Below are positions 51,801-64,000 of a stretch of DNA of 64,000 nucleotides, in pieces. Every line of letters starts with the position of its first letter. Positions within the stretch are counted from its first letter, which is position 1. The DNA is taken from the NCBI GenBank assembly GCA_914767715.1, contig OU612065.1:23868001-23932000 (forward strand). Direction: 5' to 3'. Position numbers and translations under genes: made by a program. This DNA is from Membranipora membranacea (Eukaryota > Bryozoa > Gymnolaemata > Cheilostomatida > Membraniporidae). The notes below the pieces were generated by a model, which worked only from the letters and a program-made list of their open reading frames with translations, was not told where the DNA came from and did no database searches.

Positions 51801-54800
51801 CCTGGTTGACCATCTTGTCCTGCAGCTCCTGGTGATCCTGGATTTCCAGGCTGACCGTCAGCACCGTTCAATCCTGGATTGCCATCTCTCCCAGGATTTC
51901 CTGGTGCTCCTTGCTCACCACTTCTTCCGTTTTGTCCTGGCGCTCCAGTCTGACCTGGAAAACCATCTTGTCCATTGCTACCTGGTAGTCCAGCTTCGCC
52001 CCTAATCCCAGCTTGTCCTGGAGTTCCAGGTGCTCCTATTTGACCTGGAGTTCCTGGTTGGCCGTCTGATCCGGGGAACCCATCTGCTCCATTTCTTCCT
52101 TGATCACCTTGTGCTCCAGGTTGTCCAGTGGCTCCAGGATTACCAGCAATACCTTGCTGGCCTGGGGCTCCATCTAGTCCTCTAGCTCCAGCCTGCCCTG
52201 GTTGTCCGTCGCGCCCTTGCTGGCCTGGCTGGCCGGCCTCTCCTTGCTGGCCTATTTCGCCTCTTTGCCCAGGCTGCCCATCTCTACCAGGATTACCTGC
52301 TTGCCCATCTTGGCCAGGGAATCCAGGAGCTCCAACCTGACCTGGGAATCCTTGATCTCCTTGACGCCCATCATTACCAGGTTGTCCAGGTCTTCCTGTT
52401 GCACCAGTAGCTCCGTTAAATCCTGCTGCTCCAGATTCTCCCTTAAGTCCTCGAAGACCAGGCTGTCCATCATTACCAGGGAATCCTGCTTGCCCTGGCT
52501 GCCCTTGAGCACCAGGTTCTCCAGATTGACCTCTTTCTCCTGGGTTACCTGGTTGACCAGGTTGTCCTGGAAATCCATCTCGTCCAGCAGCACCATCTTG
52601 TCCAGGTTGACCTGGATTACCATCACTTCCTCTCTGGCCTGGTAGTCCTTGTGCACCTGGCTGACCTGGTGCTCCTACTTGCCCATCATTACCTCTTGCT
52701 CCTTGAGCACCAGGTTGTCCTGGTAGTCCATCATTACCATTTTGACCTGGCAATCCTGGCTCTCCTGTAAAGCCTTGTTGACCTGGCTGACCGTCTCTTC
52801 CTGTATTTCCTGGTTGTCCATCAGAACCTGGTACTCCCGGGCGACCATCGTTACCGGGGTTGCCTGGCTGTCCATCTTGTCCATCGAATCCATCTACACC
52901 TGGTGACCCATCTTGTCCAGTCTGACCAGGTAACCCTTGGTCACCTTGTTCACCACGTTGTCCATTTTGTCCATTTATGCCCGGTGCTCCATCATTTCCA
53001 GGAGATCCTGGTTGTCCCGCAGTTCCTGGCTGGCCATCAATACCATTGTCACCTCTCAGCCCTGGCGCTCCTGGCAGACCTTGTAGGCCTGGAGAGCCAT
53101 CTCTACCTGGAGCTCCTGAGTTACCATCATTTCCGTTTCGCCCAGGTTGTCCTGCATCTCCGGGCTGTCCAGGCTGTCCATCGAACCCTGGTGTACCAGG
53201 TGCACCTGCATTACCTGGTCTACCATCAAGTCCTGGAGTTCCATTTTGCCCTCTTTGTCCATCATTTCCTGGAAAACCATCATTTCCTGGTAGTCCTGGA
53301 GTTCCTGGTTGACCTGGTGATCCGTCGCTTCCAGGATTACCATCAGCACCTACAGTGGCAATAAATACCTATGTTATTTGGGTGTTTTATGAGCTATGTT
53401 TTTTCATCTAATATTTGTGAGCACTATGACATATCTTCATAATTGAAATCACTGGAAGCACAATATCATAACTGAGAATTTATCACAAAGAGTGAACTTT
53501 GTCTTTGGGGGTCTTGCCCATAAAACAAATAGTTTGTTCTTTTAGGAAATATACTAAGAATTTTAGGGACAGTACAAACAACTAATTAAAATTAGGTTTC
53601 CTGTTCTGCCAGTATTTTGTTGATCACCATCAAGCAAAACTTACCTGGGAATCCAATTTGTCCTGGCTGTCCAGCTGCTCCTGGGTTTCCATCTCTTCCT
53701 GGATTTCCATCTTGGCCTGGAAGACCCTGTGCACCGTTTGATCCCCGATCTCCAGGAGCTCCATCGAAGCCATTCTGACCAGGTGCTCCCGCGGTTCCTG
53801 GAAAACCATCTTGTCCTGGAGTTCCAGGTTGTCCTGGGGAACCATCTCTACCCGGTTGACCATCATTTCCTCTTTCTCCAGGTGTTCCTGGGGCACCAGA
53901 CTGACCAGGAGATCCTGACACACCTGGTTGCCCAGCCTGTCCTGGCTGACCTGGTGCTCCTTGATCTCCGGGTAAGCCAGCAGCTCCTTGCTGACCATTG
54001 TTTCCTGGTACACCTGAGAAAAAAAAGCAAGCTCATTATTTATAATATAATGGTTAAATTATTAGATAATTAGATTATTTTATGACTCATTTTTAATAAT
54101 CTCCGCTCTTAGACATTTTTAACCATTTTAAGCATTCAATTTTATCAACACAATGATATCTGATGCAAAAAAAAACTAAACTAAAGTAATATTTTCGCAA
54201 CTTGGTGTAACTGTTACCGCCTCGCAAGGAATTTTAAAATGAGCTTACATGATATCATAATAACTTATACAACACTATAGGTCTGTGCGCTGACCTCAGG
54301 GTTTGATTTTTTCTTGTTCTGACAGTGCATCCAGAGAACCACTCAACAAGACTGGGTATTATAAGGTTAACTATCACTGTGACACTACTTCACTAGCTTT
54401 GCTGCTCAATGTATATATTATTTACCTGATTCTCCTCTAGCTCCAGGTTGTCCATCAGCGCCAGGAAGCCCATCTTGTCCATTAATTCCATTTTGGCCAT
54501 CGATACCATCCCTTCCAGCGGCACCTCTATCCCCTGATGCTCCATCCCTTCCATCATTCCCTGGGAATCCTGGTCGTCCATCTTGACCAGGATTTCCTGA
54601 AGCTCCTGGCTGTCCTGGTTGTCCATCAGTACCTGGCAAACCATCTTGTCCTGGTGCTCCTGCTGATCCAGATTCTCCATTCCGTCCTGGTGTACCGGCC
54701 TCTCCACGTAATCCAGGCTGACCATCTCGTCCGGGAAATCCTGGTGTTCCAGTTTGACCAGGTAACCCATCATTTCCTGGTTGTCCAGCCTGTCCAGGGA

Positions 54801-57800
54801 ATCCATCCTGCCCTCTTTCTCCCTGCTGCCCGGGTGCACCTGGAAGACCGTTATTTCCATCCCTTCCAGGATTTCCGTCTGCTCCGGGAGCGCCAGATTG
54901 GCCTGCAGCACCTGACTCTCCATTTCTACCAGGCGTTCCTGGTGCTCCTTGTTCTCCTCTTAGACCTGGAGTTCCAGCTGTACCAGGAAGTCCTGGAGAA
55001 CCAACAGCTCCTTGGTTACCGTCTTGTCCGTTTTGACCCGGTGCCCCTGCTTGACCAGTCAGTCCAGCCTCTCCATCACGTCCTGGATTACCATCCTGGC
55101 CATTTAAACCTGGTTGACCATCTGATCCTCTATCTCCTGGTGCCCCATCACGCCCAGCTTGTCCAGGGAACCCAGGTTGTCCATCATTACCATCATTGCC
55201 TGGGGCGCCTGGTGCTCCAGGTGCTCCATCAAGTCCTGGGTTACCATTTTGCCCTGAACCTCCTTGTAGACCTGGTGTACCTGGCTGACCTGGTGCTCCT
55301 GGCTCACCTTGAAATCCTTGCCTGCCTTGTTCGCCTGGTTGACCACGTTCACCTGTCTGTCCAGGTTGTCCTGATGCTCCTGGAAACCCAGGCTGTCCAT
55401 CTCTTCCAGGGTTTCCATCCTGTCCGGGAAATCCTTGTATTCCAGGGTTCCCATCACTACCCCTAACACCTGGTAGTCCCTGGGCACCTTGAAGTCCGTC
55501 TTGGCCCGGCTGTCCAGGGCGTCCTGTGGCGCCAGTTCCTCCGTTCAATCCTGCAACTCCAGACTCTCCTTTCAATCCTCGCAGCCCTTGTGTTCCATCT
55601 AGACCATCACGGCCATTTAGGCCATCCCTTCCATTTGTTCCATCCTGACCTGGCAAACCTGGTTGACCTTGATCTCCTCCATCTCCTTTTTGGCCAGCAG
55701 CTCCAGCTAAACCTGGGTTTCCATCACGCCCTGGTGTACCTGGGAGTCCATTATTACCTGGTAATCCATCTTGTCCGTTTAGTCCCGATTCTCCTCTCTC
55801 CCCTGGGGTACCTGGTAATCCTGATGTTCCAGGTGCTCCTTGTTCACCTTGCCTTCCTGGTTGTCCATCTTGACCAGGTGTTCCAGGTGCTCCAGCATCT
55901 CCTGATGAGCCTGTGTCTCCAGGTGCACCATTGACACCTGGTCTTCCTGGTTGTCCGTCCTGGCCTGCTAATCCAGGTTGACCATCAGCTCCTCTGTCCC
56001 CTGGAGCACCATCAATCCCATTTTGACCAGGTGCTCCTTGCTGACCATCATTACCAGGATTCCCAGGTAAACCATTTGTACCTGGTTGTCCATCACTTCC
56101 AGGTTGTCCGTCAAACCCATTGACTCCTGGTCGACCTTGTGCACCAGACTGTCCTGGTGACCCTTGTATACCCTGTTGACCAGGCAGACCGGGCTGACCT
56201 GATTGCCCTTGGTCTCCTTGCTGACCTGGTTGACCTACACTGCCAGATTCTCCTCTGTTTCCATCTCTGCCTGGAGTTCCTGGTTGTCCTTGCGCTCCTG
56301 GTCTCCCATCCAGACCTGGATTTCCATCATTTCCTGGGCGGCCATCATTGCCGCTTACACCAGGTGCTCCTGGTTGACCAGGAGACCCATCCTGTCCATT
56401 TAGACCAGCAACACCAGACTCTCCTGCTTCACCTCTTGCACCTTGATTACCAGGTTGTCCTGGGTTTCCATCTCTTCCATTTAGTCCTGGAGCTCCTGAC
56501 TCACCCCTAGCTCCACTCTCACCTTGTCTTCCATCAAATCCAGGTAAACCTGGATTTCCATCCCTACCGTTGGTGCCATCATTTCCTGGCAGCCCCTGTT
56601 GACCAGGCGCTCCATCGGCTCCGGGTTGTCCTTGCACACCTTGTTCACCTTTAGGGGCAGCAAGTGCTGGTCGTCCCGGCTGTCCATCCAATCCTGCGCT
56701 ACCTGGTTGACCAGGCTGTCCAGGTGCTCCAACGTCACCTTGGGCACCCTTAGCACCATCTAGACCATTGCTACCGTCCTGACCATTAAATCCATCACTA
56801 CCAGCCTGGCCTGGTGTTCCTGGTAAGCCCCTAAGACCGGGTGTTCCAGGGTTTCCATCTCTGCCTGGATTTCCATCATTACCTGGTCGGCCGTCCTGTC
56901 CTTGCAATCCTGGTTGCCCAGCAGCTCCAGGTTGACCATCTTGCCCTGATGTCCCTGGGGCACCTGTGTTTCCAGATGCCCCTTTGGCTCCATCTATGCC
57001 ATCTTGCCCGTTGCTTCCGGGGGTACCGTCATTACCACGAGCTCCTGATTGACCTGCTTCTCCTGCCTCTCCCTGGAGCCCAGGCAAACCAGGCTGACCT
57101 GGTTGTCCATCGTTGCCATCATTCCCTGGTTGTCCATTACGGCCTGGTCGACCTTCTACTCCAGGCTGTCCTACTTCGCCTGCATCTCCCTTACTCCCAT
57201 CTAAGCCCGGGGCTCCAGCAGCTCCTGACTCACCTGGAGCTCCAGGTAGTCCATTTTGTCCAGGAGAACCCGGTTGACCTTGGTTACCAGGTTGGCCGGC
57301 TGACCCGCTCTCTCCACGAGCACCAGGTTGTCCATCTGGTCCTCTATTACCTGGCTGACCTCTCTCTCCTGGTAGTCCATTTAGCCCTGGAGCGCCACTT
57401 TGTCCAGGTGAACCATCATTGCCTGGATTACCATCCCTTCCATCTTGTCCGGGGTTGCCAGGCTGTCCATTAGAACCATCCTGTCCGGGTGCACCTGCCT
57501 CTCCTCTTGCGCCGCTTTCTCCTTTGGCTCCATCTATTCCATCAACTCCATCTCTGCCATCCAGACCACTCTGTCCCTTTTGACCACTGGCTCCTGTCTG
57601 ACCTGTTTGTGTTAAAATAGGTAGAAGTTTTTGAAATAGTGATAGTGGACGCCAAATTGTACAAACAGTTCAAGGCATATAAAGGAAAATTATGCAACAC
57701 CTAGTTTCTTTACATTTTTACTCCAAGATGAGACATATAAGGTTTGTTTACCTGATTCACCATTTTGTCCAGGTGTCCCATTTTGTCCATCTCTACCTGG

Positions 57801-60800
57801 CTGACCAGTGGCGCCATCCTGTCCTCTATCCCCAGTTGCTCCTGGTAAACCATTTTCTCCATTGGCACCATCTTGTCCTCTAGCTCCTTGAGCACCAGTT
57901 TCTCCTGTTAAACCAGGAGCTCCTGATTCTCCTTGAACACCGGATTCACCCTTCTGACCAGTTGCTCCGGTCGCACCACTGTTGTCTACAAAACAGAAGA
58001 ACATAAAACAATGATTCATCATCTTATTGCCGTTATTAATACCATTGAATTTCTACAACATTGACGGAGACCCAGCAATATATTTTTCAACAAGTTTCCA
58101 AGGAGATGAAATGGATGGTTCAATCTGGTTGCTAAGCAATCTTGTAAGACATGTCAAAGTTTTTAGGATATTTCTAAACTCGACTTACCACAGGCGTATC
58201 CATAGCCATAACCTCCATAAGGATCGCATGGTGGTAAAGTTGAGTACTCAGCATCTTCTGGTGTAACTAAAATGAAAACAAACCGCATGTATTGAAGTAA
58301 ATTATATATCACATGAATTGCATTCTTTTCAATTTTTTTCCATTTTCTGAAGTTAAATCTGGCACATTATGAAAAAGCATTCTGAAAGAAGATTTATATC
58401 GCAGCCAATAAATGTAATATGATTGTGTTTAAGGTTTTGTATGGTGGAGATGGTTAGGGAGCAGAGATTTATAGTCATGATAAGAGCAAAGATCCTGTAC
58501 AAGTAGATGTACTGTGTTTCCATGAAAAGAAAAGGTTTTGATCAGAAAAGTCATCAAGATGATAACTTTTGGGTGGCTGTCATTAGCCTTGTCAGGCGGC
58601 TGCTTTTTTGGTTTTGTGGACTCCCAAAATATAAAAAGTAGCCACGTGACAAGGCTAACAACAGCCAACCAAAAGTTTTATTAACGCTACAGAATGAGAA
58701 ACCAAAAAAATTTTTTTTTCATTATTATGTTACTTTTGTGGCTGTTATTTGCTACAGAAGAATAGGATTACATGAAATTAAACCCACATAAACTTAACAC
58801 CTAATGCCTTAAGCTACCAAACTAGCCAATGCGGGTGGGGTCTTCTCCCCACCCACCAATCAGAGCCAACACACTGGCTACTACCAAACATACTTGGGTC
58901 AGTGACAGCTCCATATGAGAAGGTTGACTTGAAGCTGCCTGTACTCTCTGCCCATGTTTGTTCTCCTTCTGTTGGTAGTGAGTTGCCTGTGACTTGTATA
59001 ATCTGCTTTGCTCCAGCGACATTAGCTGCTGAGTCATAAGAGAATGGGATCTGGTCTCTGCTAAGGGCGAATCCTAGTACAAATTGGCCGGTTCTTGGTA
59101 TAACTGGTCTTCCAGTGACCACAATCTGAAGATGAATAAATCGTATCAAGATAGTGTACGGGACGAGACTACCCTATAAGGTTTATATTAGCAAGTTTTA
59201 GCCAGTTTGGGGTGGCTTAATGTTAGCTAGTACCAATTCTTACTAAGTAAATATTAGCTAGCCATGAATTTTACTTTTTCAACCCTGCTGTAATTGGTAG
59301 ACTCTCCATCCTCCTAAAACGTGACGCCTAAAGGCTATGGTCATACGCTCATTTTACAAGCTTTTGGATTGAAATCACAGAAAAACGATGCAAGCGTTGC
59401 TGAGGACATTAGAACGTCAATTTCTTTACATGATTTATGGCAAGTATAAAAATACTTCTGCACCTACTCTTCTTCCATTTGAGCAAGTTTCATATCTATG
59501 GAGTTAATCAAGTTTAAAACAAAATGATTAATAGCCTGAAAGTTTACCACATTGCCAGGTTCACTGTGATCAATAAGTGACAGAGGCGTGGCAAGGCAAT
59601 GAGTTTCGGATTATTATTGTTGTCTAGTTTAAGACCATATACGGTTTTTGTGCTTGGCTTGGTCTGACCAATCTAAGCCTGGAAAAGCCATGCATAACTT
59701 CATACTCATAGACACCATGCTTGATAAACTGTGGTGAATCAGGTTTGGCTGGGTTGAGCTGGCTCATAATGTCATCATTATTATGTTATAATTTTGAATA
59801 GAGCATAATTTGGGAAATTTCTGGACTAAATGTATCCAACTGTAAATATGAGAGATAGTACTCGCATATATATCCATTCAGTCTGATTCTGCTAACAGCA
59901 GAACACAATTTAACCGGATGTAAGTACTAAGATGATGTATATTTTAACAAACTTTGAAATCGACGTAAGCTTGTTTTTCAAGCTGCCAATCTTTTGTTTT
60001 TTCCCAGCAACATTGTTTTAGAAAACTCAAAATTGTGAGAATATCGGACGACACTTCAAAATCCCTGAGAAACCATGACATATTGAATGGCAAAATCTTC
60101 AACTTCAATCTTCAGAGATTTGATGCGTCTAATTATATAGGGTCAGCTGGTTGCTCTTAGAGGAAGATACAACAAAGAGCTTGTGCTTTGCCCATCAAGC
60201 AAGACTAAATCATTTATGACCTGGAAAAAGCTCCTCTAAATGTTGTTATGAAATGAAGATAAGAATGGTAAACTTGCTCTAGCTTAGGTTGCTGGGTGTA
60301 CCCGATCAACATAATAAACCCTAGAACAGGAGTATATAAATAAGCGGAATTCATTACGAAGATGATGGCCTATGTCTATCTAGCTCATGGTCAGTTGTAA
60401 CATATTCCACCCATATTCCGTTTGAATGTTTACATGTTTACTCAAACGTGGAAAATAATAGTCAAAACCTTGATAAAATTTCAATATCATGACGTCTTTA
60501 GAGATTTTTTCAATTTTAGAAATTTCACATATTGTTGGGTTCTATCTACCAAAGAGCTGACTTGGGTTTATCACCTTAAATTTTTATAATGAAAGATGGG
60601 AGCGTTAGTGAGAAAGGCTGTAATTAAGTTGTCTCCCTTTCCCAAATTGCGTGAAAATTACACCTGAAAAAACCCATAAACATATTTAATAGCATATGTG
60701 TTATATGTTATACGTGTTGATGAAAATATACTAAGGAGATGACTCTGTCACACAATTTACCTCATGAGCACCAGTTCTTGTATTGAGCATAGCAGAACTT

Positions 60801-61609
60801 TGGTGGACAAGCTCCAGTGATGTGTTGAGCAGAGCGTTGGTTCCTCCGTGAAAGAGTTGTTCTTTCACAGACCACACTTGGAACCATATCCTTTGGCTTT
60901 GTATAGTATTGTATGGGTTTGATACATAATATTGGAACTTTTGAAGTATTCCTGGGCGAAGTTCTATATTTAAATCCACATAAGACTTCCCGGTTTGGCC
61001 TGAGTGACCAGAGCTAGATCTTTGTGTTATATTGTTTCCAGCGAAGTCGGCTTCTGGTGGTATCACCCATGATGCTACAAAAACAGTATCAACAGTCAAG
61101 TAGGCGAAACCAAGAGCACTGTTTAGAGAAGTGGTGAAAGAAATTGAAATGTTGACATCCACAAAACAGGTGGAGAGAAAATCTAAATTAACTGACAAGC
61201 AATCTAGTGGTTAATTATAAATGTATTCAAATTTGCTGGTGATATGCTAAATGGTAGCAAGCTATGACTAATACAGATCCATTTATACCAGTTAGGGATC
61301 ATGTTTTCAAGATTCTGATTGAAAATGAACTCTCCCTTAAAACTTGAGACAAATTTCCAGCTCTGTTTTACAGATGACATGTTACAGGGATTATACATAT
61401 TTAAATGGAGATTAATTCAAGAACATATTCCTGATCCGACAAGATAAGAACGTATTTTATCATTCGATTATAATAAAGAGTTATGGTGACCAACATTGAA
61501 ATTTGAAGGGTACCAGCTGCATTAAGAGACTTTGAGCGAGCGTAGAATTTTACTTACTTTGTGCCGATGAAACAGCTATAATAACTGTTAGTCCAAGTAG
61601 GACTCTCAT
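45820..61609 (-). CDS. Giant transmembrane collagen with EGF modules ('collagen B')
   Basis: Complete model, 13 exons (minus): 61609-61558, 61074-60761, 59125-58894, 58266-58189, 57985-57752, 57602-54426, 54013-53645, 53349-51685, 51335-48816, 48602-47511, 47339-46827, 46581-46153, 45968-45820; 10824 bases, 3607 aa. Signal peptide [18 protein letters not shown]. Residues about 18-200 form a domain I do not recognise. A linker [11 protein letters not shown] carries two Cys. Residues about 229-3197 are Gly-X-Y with very few breaks: first P/Q/N/D-rich, then rich in GLKGES and GATG. After this come EGF modules ([35 protein letters not shown]) and other Cys-rich segments. A transmembrane helix ([20 protein letters not shown]) precedes KKRS and a 16-residue cytoplasmic tail. 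Introns are phase 1 except one of phase 0 after exon 2. The trimeric surface role is inferred. It is a paralogue of the gene at 1-7281. Confidence 0.92.
58564..58677. mobile_element. 114-bp foldback MITE in a collagen B intron
   Basis: The left arm AACTTTTGGGTGGCTGTCAT, then TAGCCTTGTCA, pairs with the right arm TGACAAGGCTAACAACAGCC, then AACCAAAAGTT, over about 35 bases with several mismatches. A diverged relative is at 12190-12236. Confidence 0.65.
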
Positions 61610-61768
61610 TTCGTCTTAATCCTTTAGGACTATAAAGAAAATTATAAATAACATAAGATAAAAATATCCAACCTTCCTTGCTACCAAACGAATAAAGAAG
61701 CAGAATACATTTTTGGCATCATATTAACACAGCACAACAATTGTCAATCATTCCCATGGTACCTGAAA

Positions 61769-61776
61769 TATTTATA
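61769..61776 (-). promoter_or_regulatory. Possible TATA box of collagen B
   Basis: TATAAATA on the minus strand, about 160 bases upstream of the collagen B ATG. The distance would leave a 5'UTR of roughly 130 bases, possibly with an intron. No other support. Confidence 0.2.
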
Positions 61777-64000
61777 GTCTGCACCAACGCTTAGATGAAA
61801 TCATGAGAATGTTAGGAAATGGATTGGCCTGATAGGACTATGCTATTGTGGTGTCCTCCCAAATACCGATGGTTGTCATGACAAACTTTAGAATTTTTAT
61901 TCTAATTTACAGCCAGCAACTGGAGCTATGGAGCCTATGCTTGTCTTGACATCCCCAATCACACATATCACTTTTTGCTTTCGTTAGAAGGTACCAACCC
62001 ACTGTCACTGCCAGCTAATGGTTTTTCAGCAAGACCTTTCAGACACTTATTAATTTAATTATACATCAAGCAAAGCAAGGTGATTTATATCAAAAAGTCG
62101 TTTGCTTCTGTTAAGAACCTAATCAGGGAGTTCTCTAGTAATTCTGTGGCAGCACTTTTTAGGTTTGATGATAACAGTTACGCCCTCAATGCTGTTAATG
62201 ACAAATAGGATTAACTGATTCCAGGTAGACTGAATGCTGTGTAGAACCTACTTAAGTCAAGAGCAAAATGACTGCTTATAGTATGTTTATCTCTTGCGAT
62301 CAAGCTTGAGAAAATATCATGTCAAAACTACAAAAAATGATAATCCTAGCCACAAAACCCCCTCTTTACCAAATTTAATGATGGCAAAGATGATCTTAAA
62401 AATCCATAGACTCTACATCTGTATTCATTACGCCCAACAAGAATCCATTGCTAATCCAGCAAAACCACACTTAGTATCCATAGCAATGAGTTGGAGAGCT
62501 ATCAACGCCACAAAAACTCCAACATTGGCACTGACAAAACCATGTAGGCAGTTTCCACACAATTGCCTCATAATGTAGAAATCAGACAGATAATAAAACG
62601 ATGATAATAAGAGTATCGATTTCAGCTATTACTGCCCTGACGCCTTACCTTAGTTGTTTTTGATGTTCTCGTTATTGTCTGCAAGATGATTACTGATAAT
62701 CCAAACGAGAACAAACTGTATATAAAAGTTTGTGTGCGAACCTATTCCTCAGGGCCCAGCCTTACTTGTAGTATAATGGGAAACTCTCCCTCTATTAAAG
62801 CTTCAGCGGCCTGCCGCTGTGCCAATACTACAAATTTCGCTTTCTTCTGAATTTCCCCACGCGTTCCCTGAGGAGTCTTTTCGTTAACTAATTGTATTTC
62901 GCCTGCGATGAGAAATAAAAGAGCTTATCACCATAAACATTACCATGGAAACGTACGAAGCATCCACCGAAGCATAAGAATAATGGTTATCTCTTCAACA
63001 GAGCAGATGCCGGTTGTGGACCTCAAAATGAATTATGATGGGGGTGAGTGTACGGGTTTGTTGTTGTTTACCCCTCAATTAACACTGATCATAATTTGGT
63101 GTCCTCGACCCGTACCTATACTGCATCAAGCTATGACGAATGGGAGGAACTACGTCTCTCCTTAATCAGCGACTGTGATATAACCAAAGAATTACTGATC
63201 CTATCAAGTAGTATTTTTTATTACCACACCGCTGGATTATAGTACTGTCATACTGTCTATCTGTCTATCATAAAAATCAAGCTTTTTTTGGTTCTCAATT
63301 TTCACACATGCTGACATTATACAATTATTCATGCAGCTATGAAGAGGAATTGTAAAATTTATATTTAATAAGGCGGAGCAGAGGAAGTAGACAACACCCT
63401 CCATGCTGCAACTGTCTGACAGCAGAGCCCGACCAAAGTGCAAAAAAACATCTACAGAAATGAGAGAGTAAAAACGTTGCAACAAGAGAAAGTCTAAGCC
63501 ATTCGTATAGTAAAAAACAAAACCTATCAATGATCCCGCTGATTGAAAGCACCTTGACTTATCTAGCATCATTTCCAGATCCTAGAAGCCATATTATCTT
63601 CTCCATATCATGGGTTGTCTATGATGCATATGGTCAGATGCTAAGATGCTTTTTTTAGATGTCAATCATCATTTATAATAGATTTTTCGTCTACAAATAA
63701 CCTTTTGAATCCATCATTTTTAGCGAGATAATAAAAAGAAACAGGCGATGTATTATTATATGTGAGAACTTTGCCACATGACACTGACAAGTCTAGGGCA
63801 TCATGATTCTTCCCCCCTCTTCCCCTTCTGTATCTGACACCCGTTTGGTATCGATTTGATCTTAACTTTATCACACAGTTCGCTGTTGTTTTATCATGTT
63901 TTAGTGCCATAAAGTCATACTAAGATTCAATTATGAAGGCGATTATCTTCTGTCAATTTATTATTTTTCATCGAAAGTTGCAACTGAATCTAATTCACAT
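61777..64000. other. Upstream region of collagen B, no confident gene
   Basis: It contains only short ORFs without recognisable families. A TATATAAAAG sequence at 62719-62728 on the plus strand, and a short ATG-opened stretch (MPVVDLKMNYDG, from 63007) that runs into GTGAGT, could mark the first exon of a gene lying right of the window. This is too weak to call as a gene. Confidence 0.35.

Noticed and set aside
47585-57473. Long plus-strand ORFs opposite the collagen B exons (up to 309 codons)
   Set aside because: They are antisense or frame shadows of Gly-X-Y coding sequence, whose codon bias removes stops in other frames. Their translations are low-complexity Leu/His/Ser/Pro strings.
62294-62578. 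94-codon ORF upstream of collagen B
   Set aside because: Composition looks random, with no family, no splice continuation and no initiation context.

Overview
This is an intron-rich, AT-rich animal (metazoan) genomic window. It holds spliced multi-exon genes with GT-AG introns, collagen and calcium-binding EGF domains, an organic anion transporter with a Kazal domain, a Rho GEF and a sulfotransferase, plus many short hairpin transposon relics and tRNA-derived SINEs. I read it as an early-branching animal. A sponge is my leading guess, but nothing here proves it. All gene models were assembled by hand from splice sites, reading phase and family resemblance; each intact model closes on a multiple of three.

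Layout, left to right: (1) 1-7281 (+), the 3' part of a membrane-anchored collagen/EGF gene ('collagen A'), cut by the left edge. (2) 7282-11263, intergenic, with a SINE, a TTGGCRAAAT tandem array and a 63-bp hairpin element. (3) 11264-18933 (+), a complete 13-exon SLCO/OATP-type transporter (657 aa). (4) 19963-23389 (-), a complete 7-exon LRRC47 orthologue (531 aa), tail-to-tail with the transporter. (5) 23390-27465, intergenic, with nested transposon relics and a degraded ORF pair. (6) 27466-38290 (+), a complete 13-exon NET1/ARHGEF3-type RhoGEF (591 aa) with one or two candidate alternative first exons. (7) 40821-42403 (-), a sulfotransferase gene interrupted by an apparent one-base frameshift. 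(8) 42404-45819, intergenic, with two short DNA-transposon-like elements. (9) 45820-61609 (-), a complete 13-exon giant membrane collagen ('collagen B', 3607 aa). (10) 61610-64000, its upstream region, with no convincing gene.

The most striking content is the pair of paralogous transmembrane collagens at the two ends, pointing towards each other with four unrelated genes between them. Collagen B reads: signal peptide, an unrecognised domain of about 180 residues, a tyrosine/glycine-rich two-cysteine linker, about 2970 residues of Gly-X-Y repeat, a block of EGF and other Cys-rich modules, one transmembrane helix and a 16-residue cytoplasmic tail. Collagen A has the same C-terminal plan. If the helix is continuous, collagen B would span several hundred nanometres from the cell surface. 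The sulfotransferase next door could act on matrix glycans, but nothing in the sequence ties it to the collagens. The transporter, LRRC47 and RhoGEF look like ordinary conserved genes.
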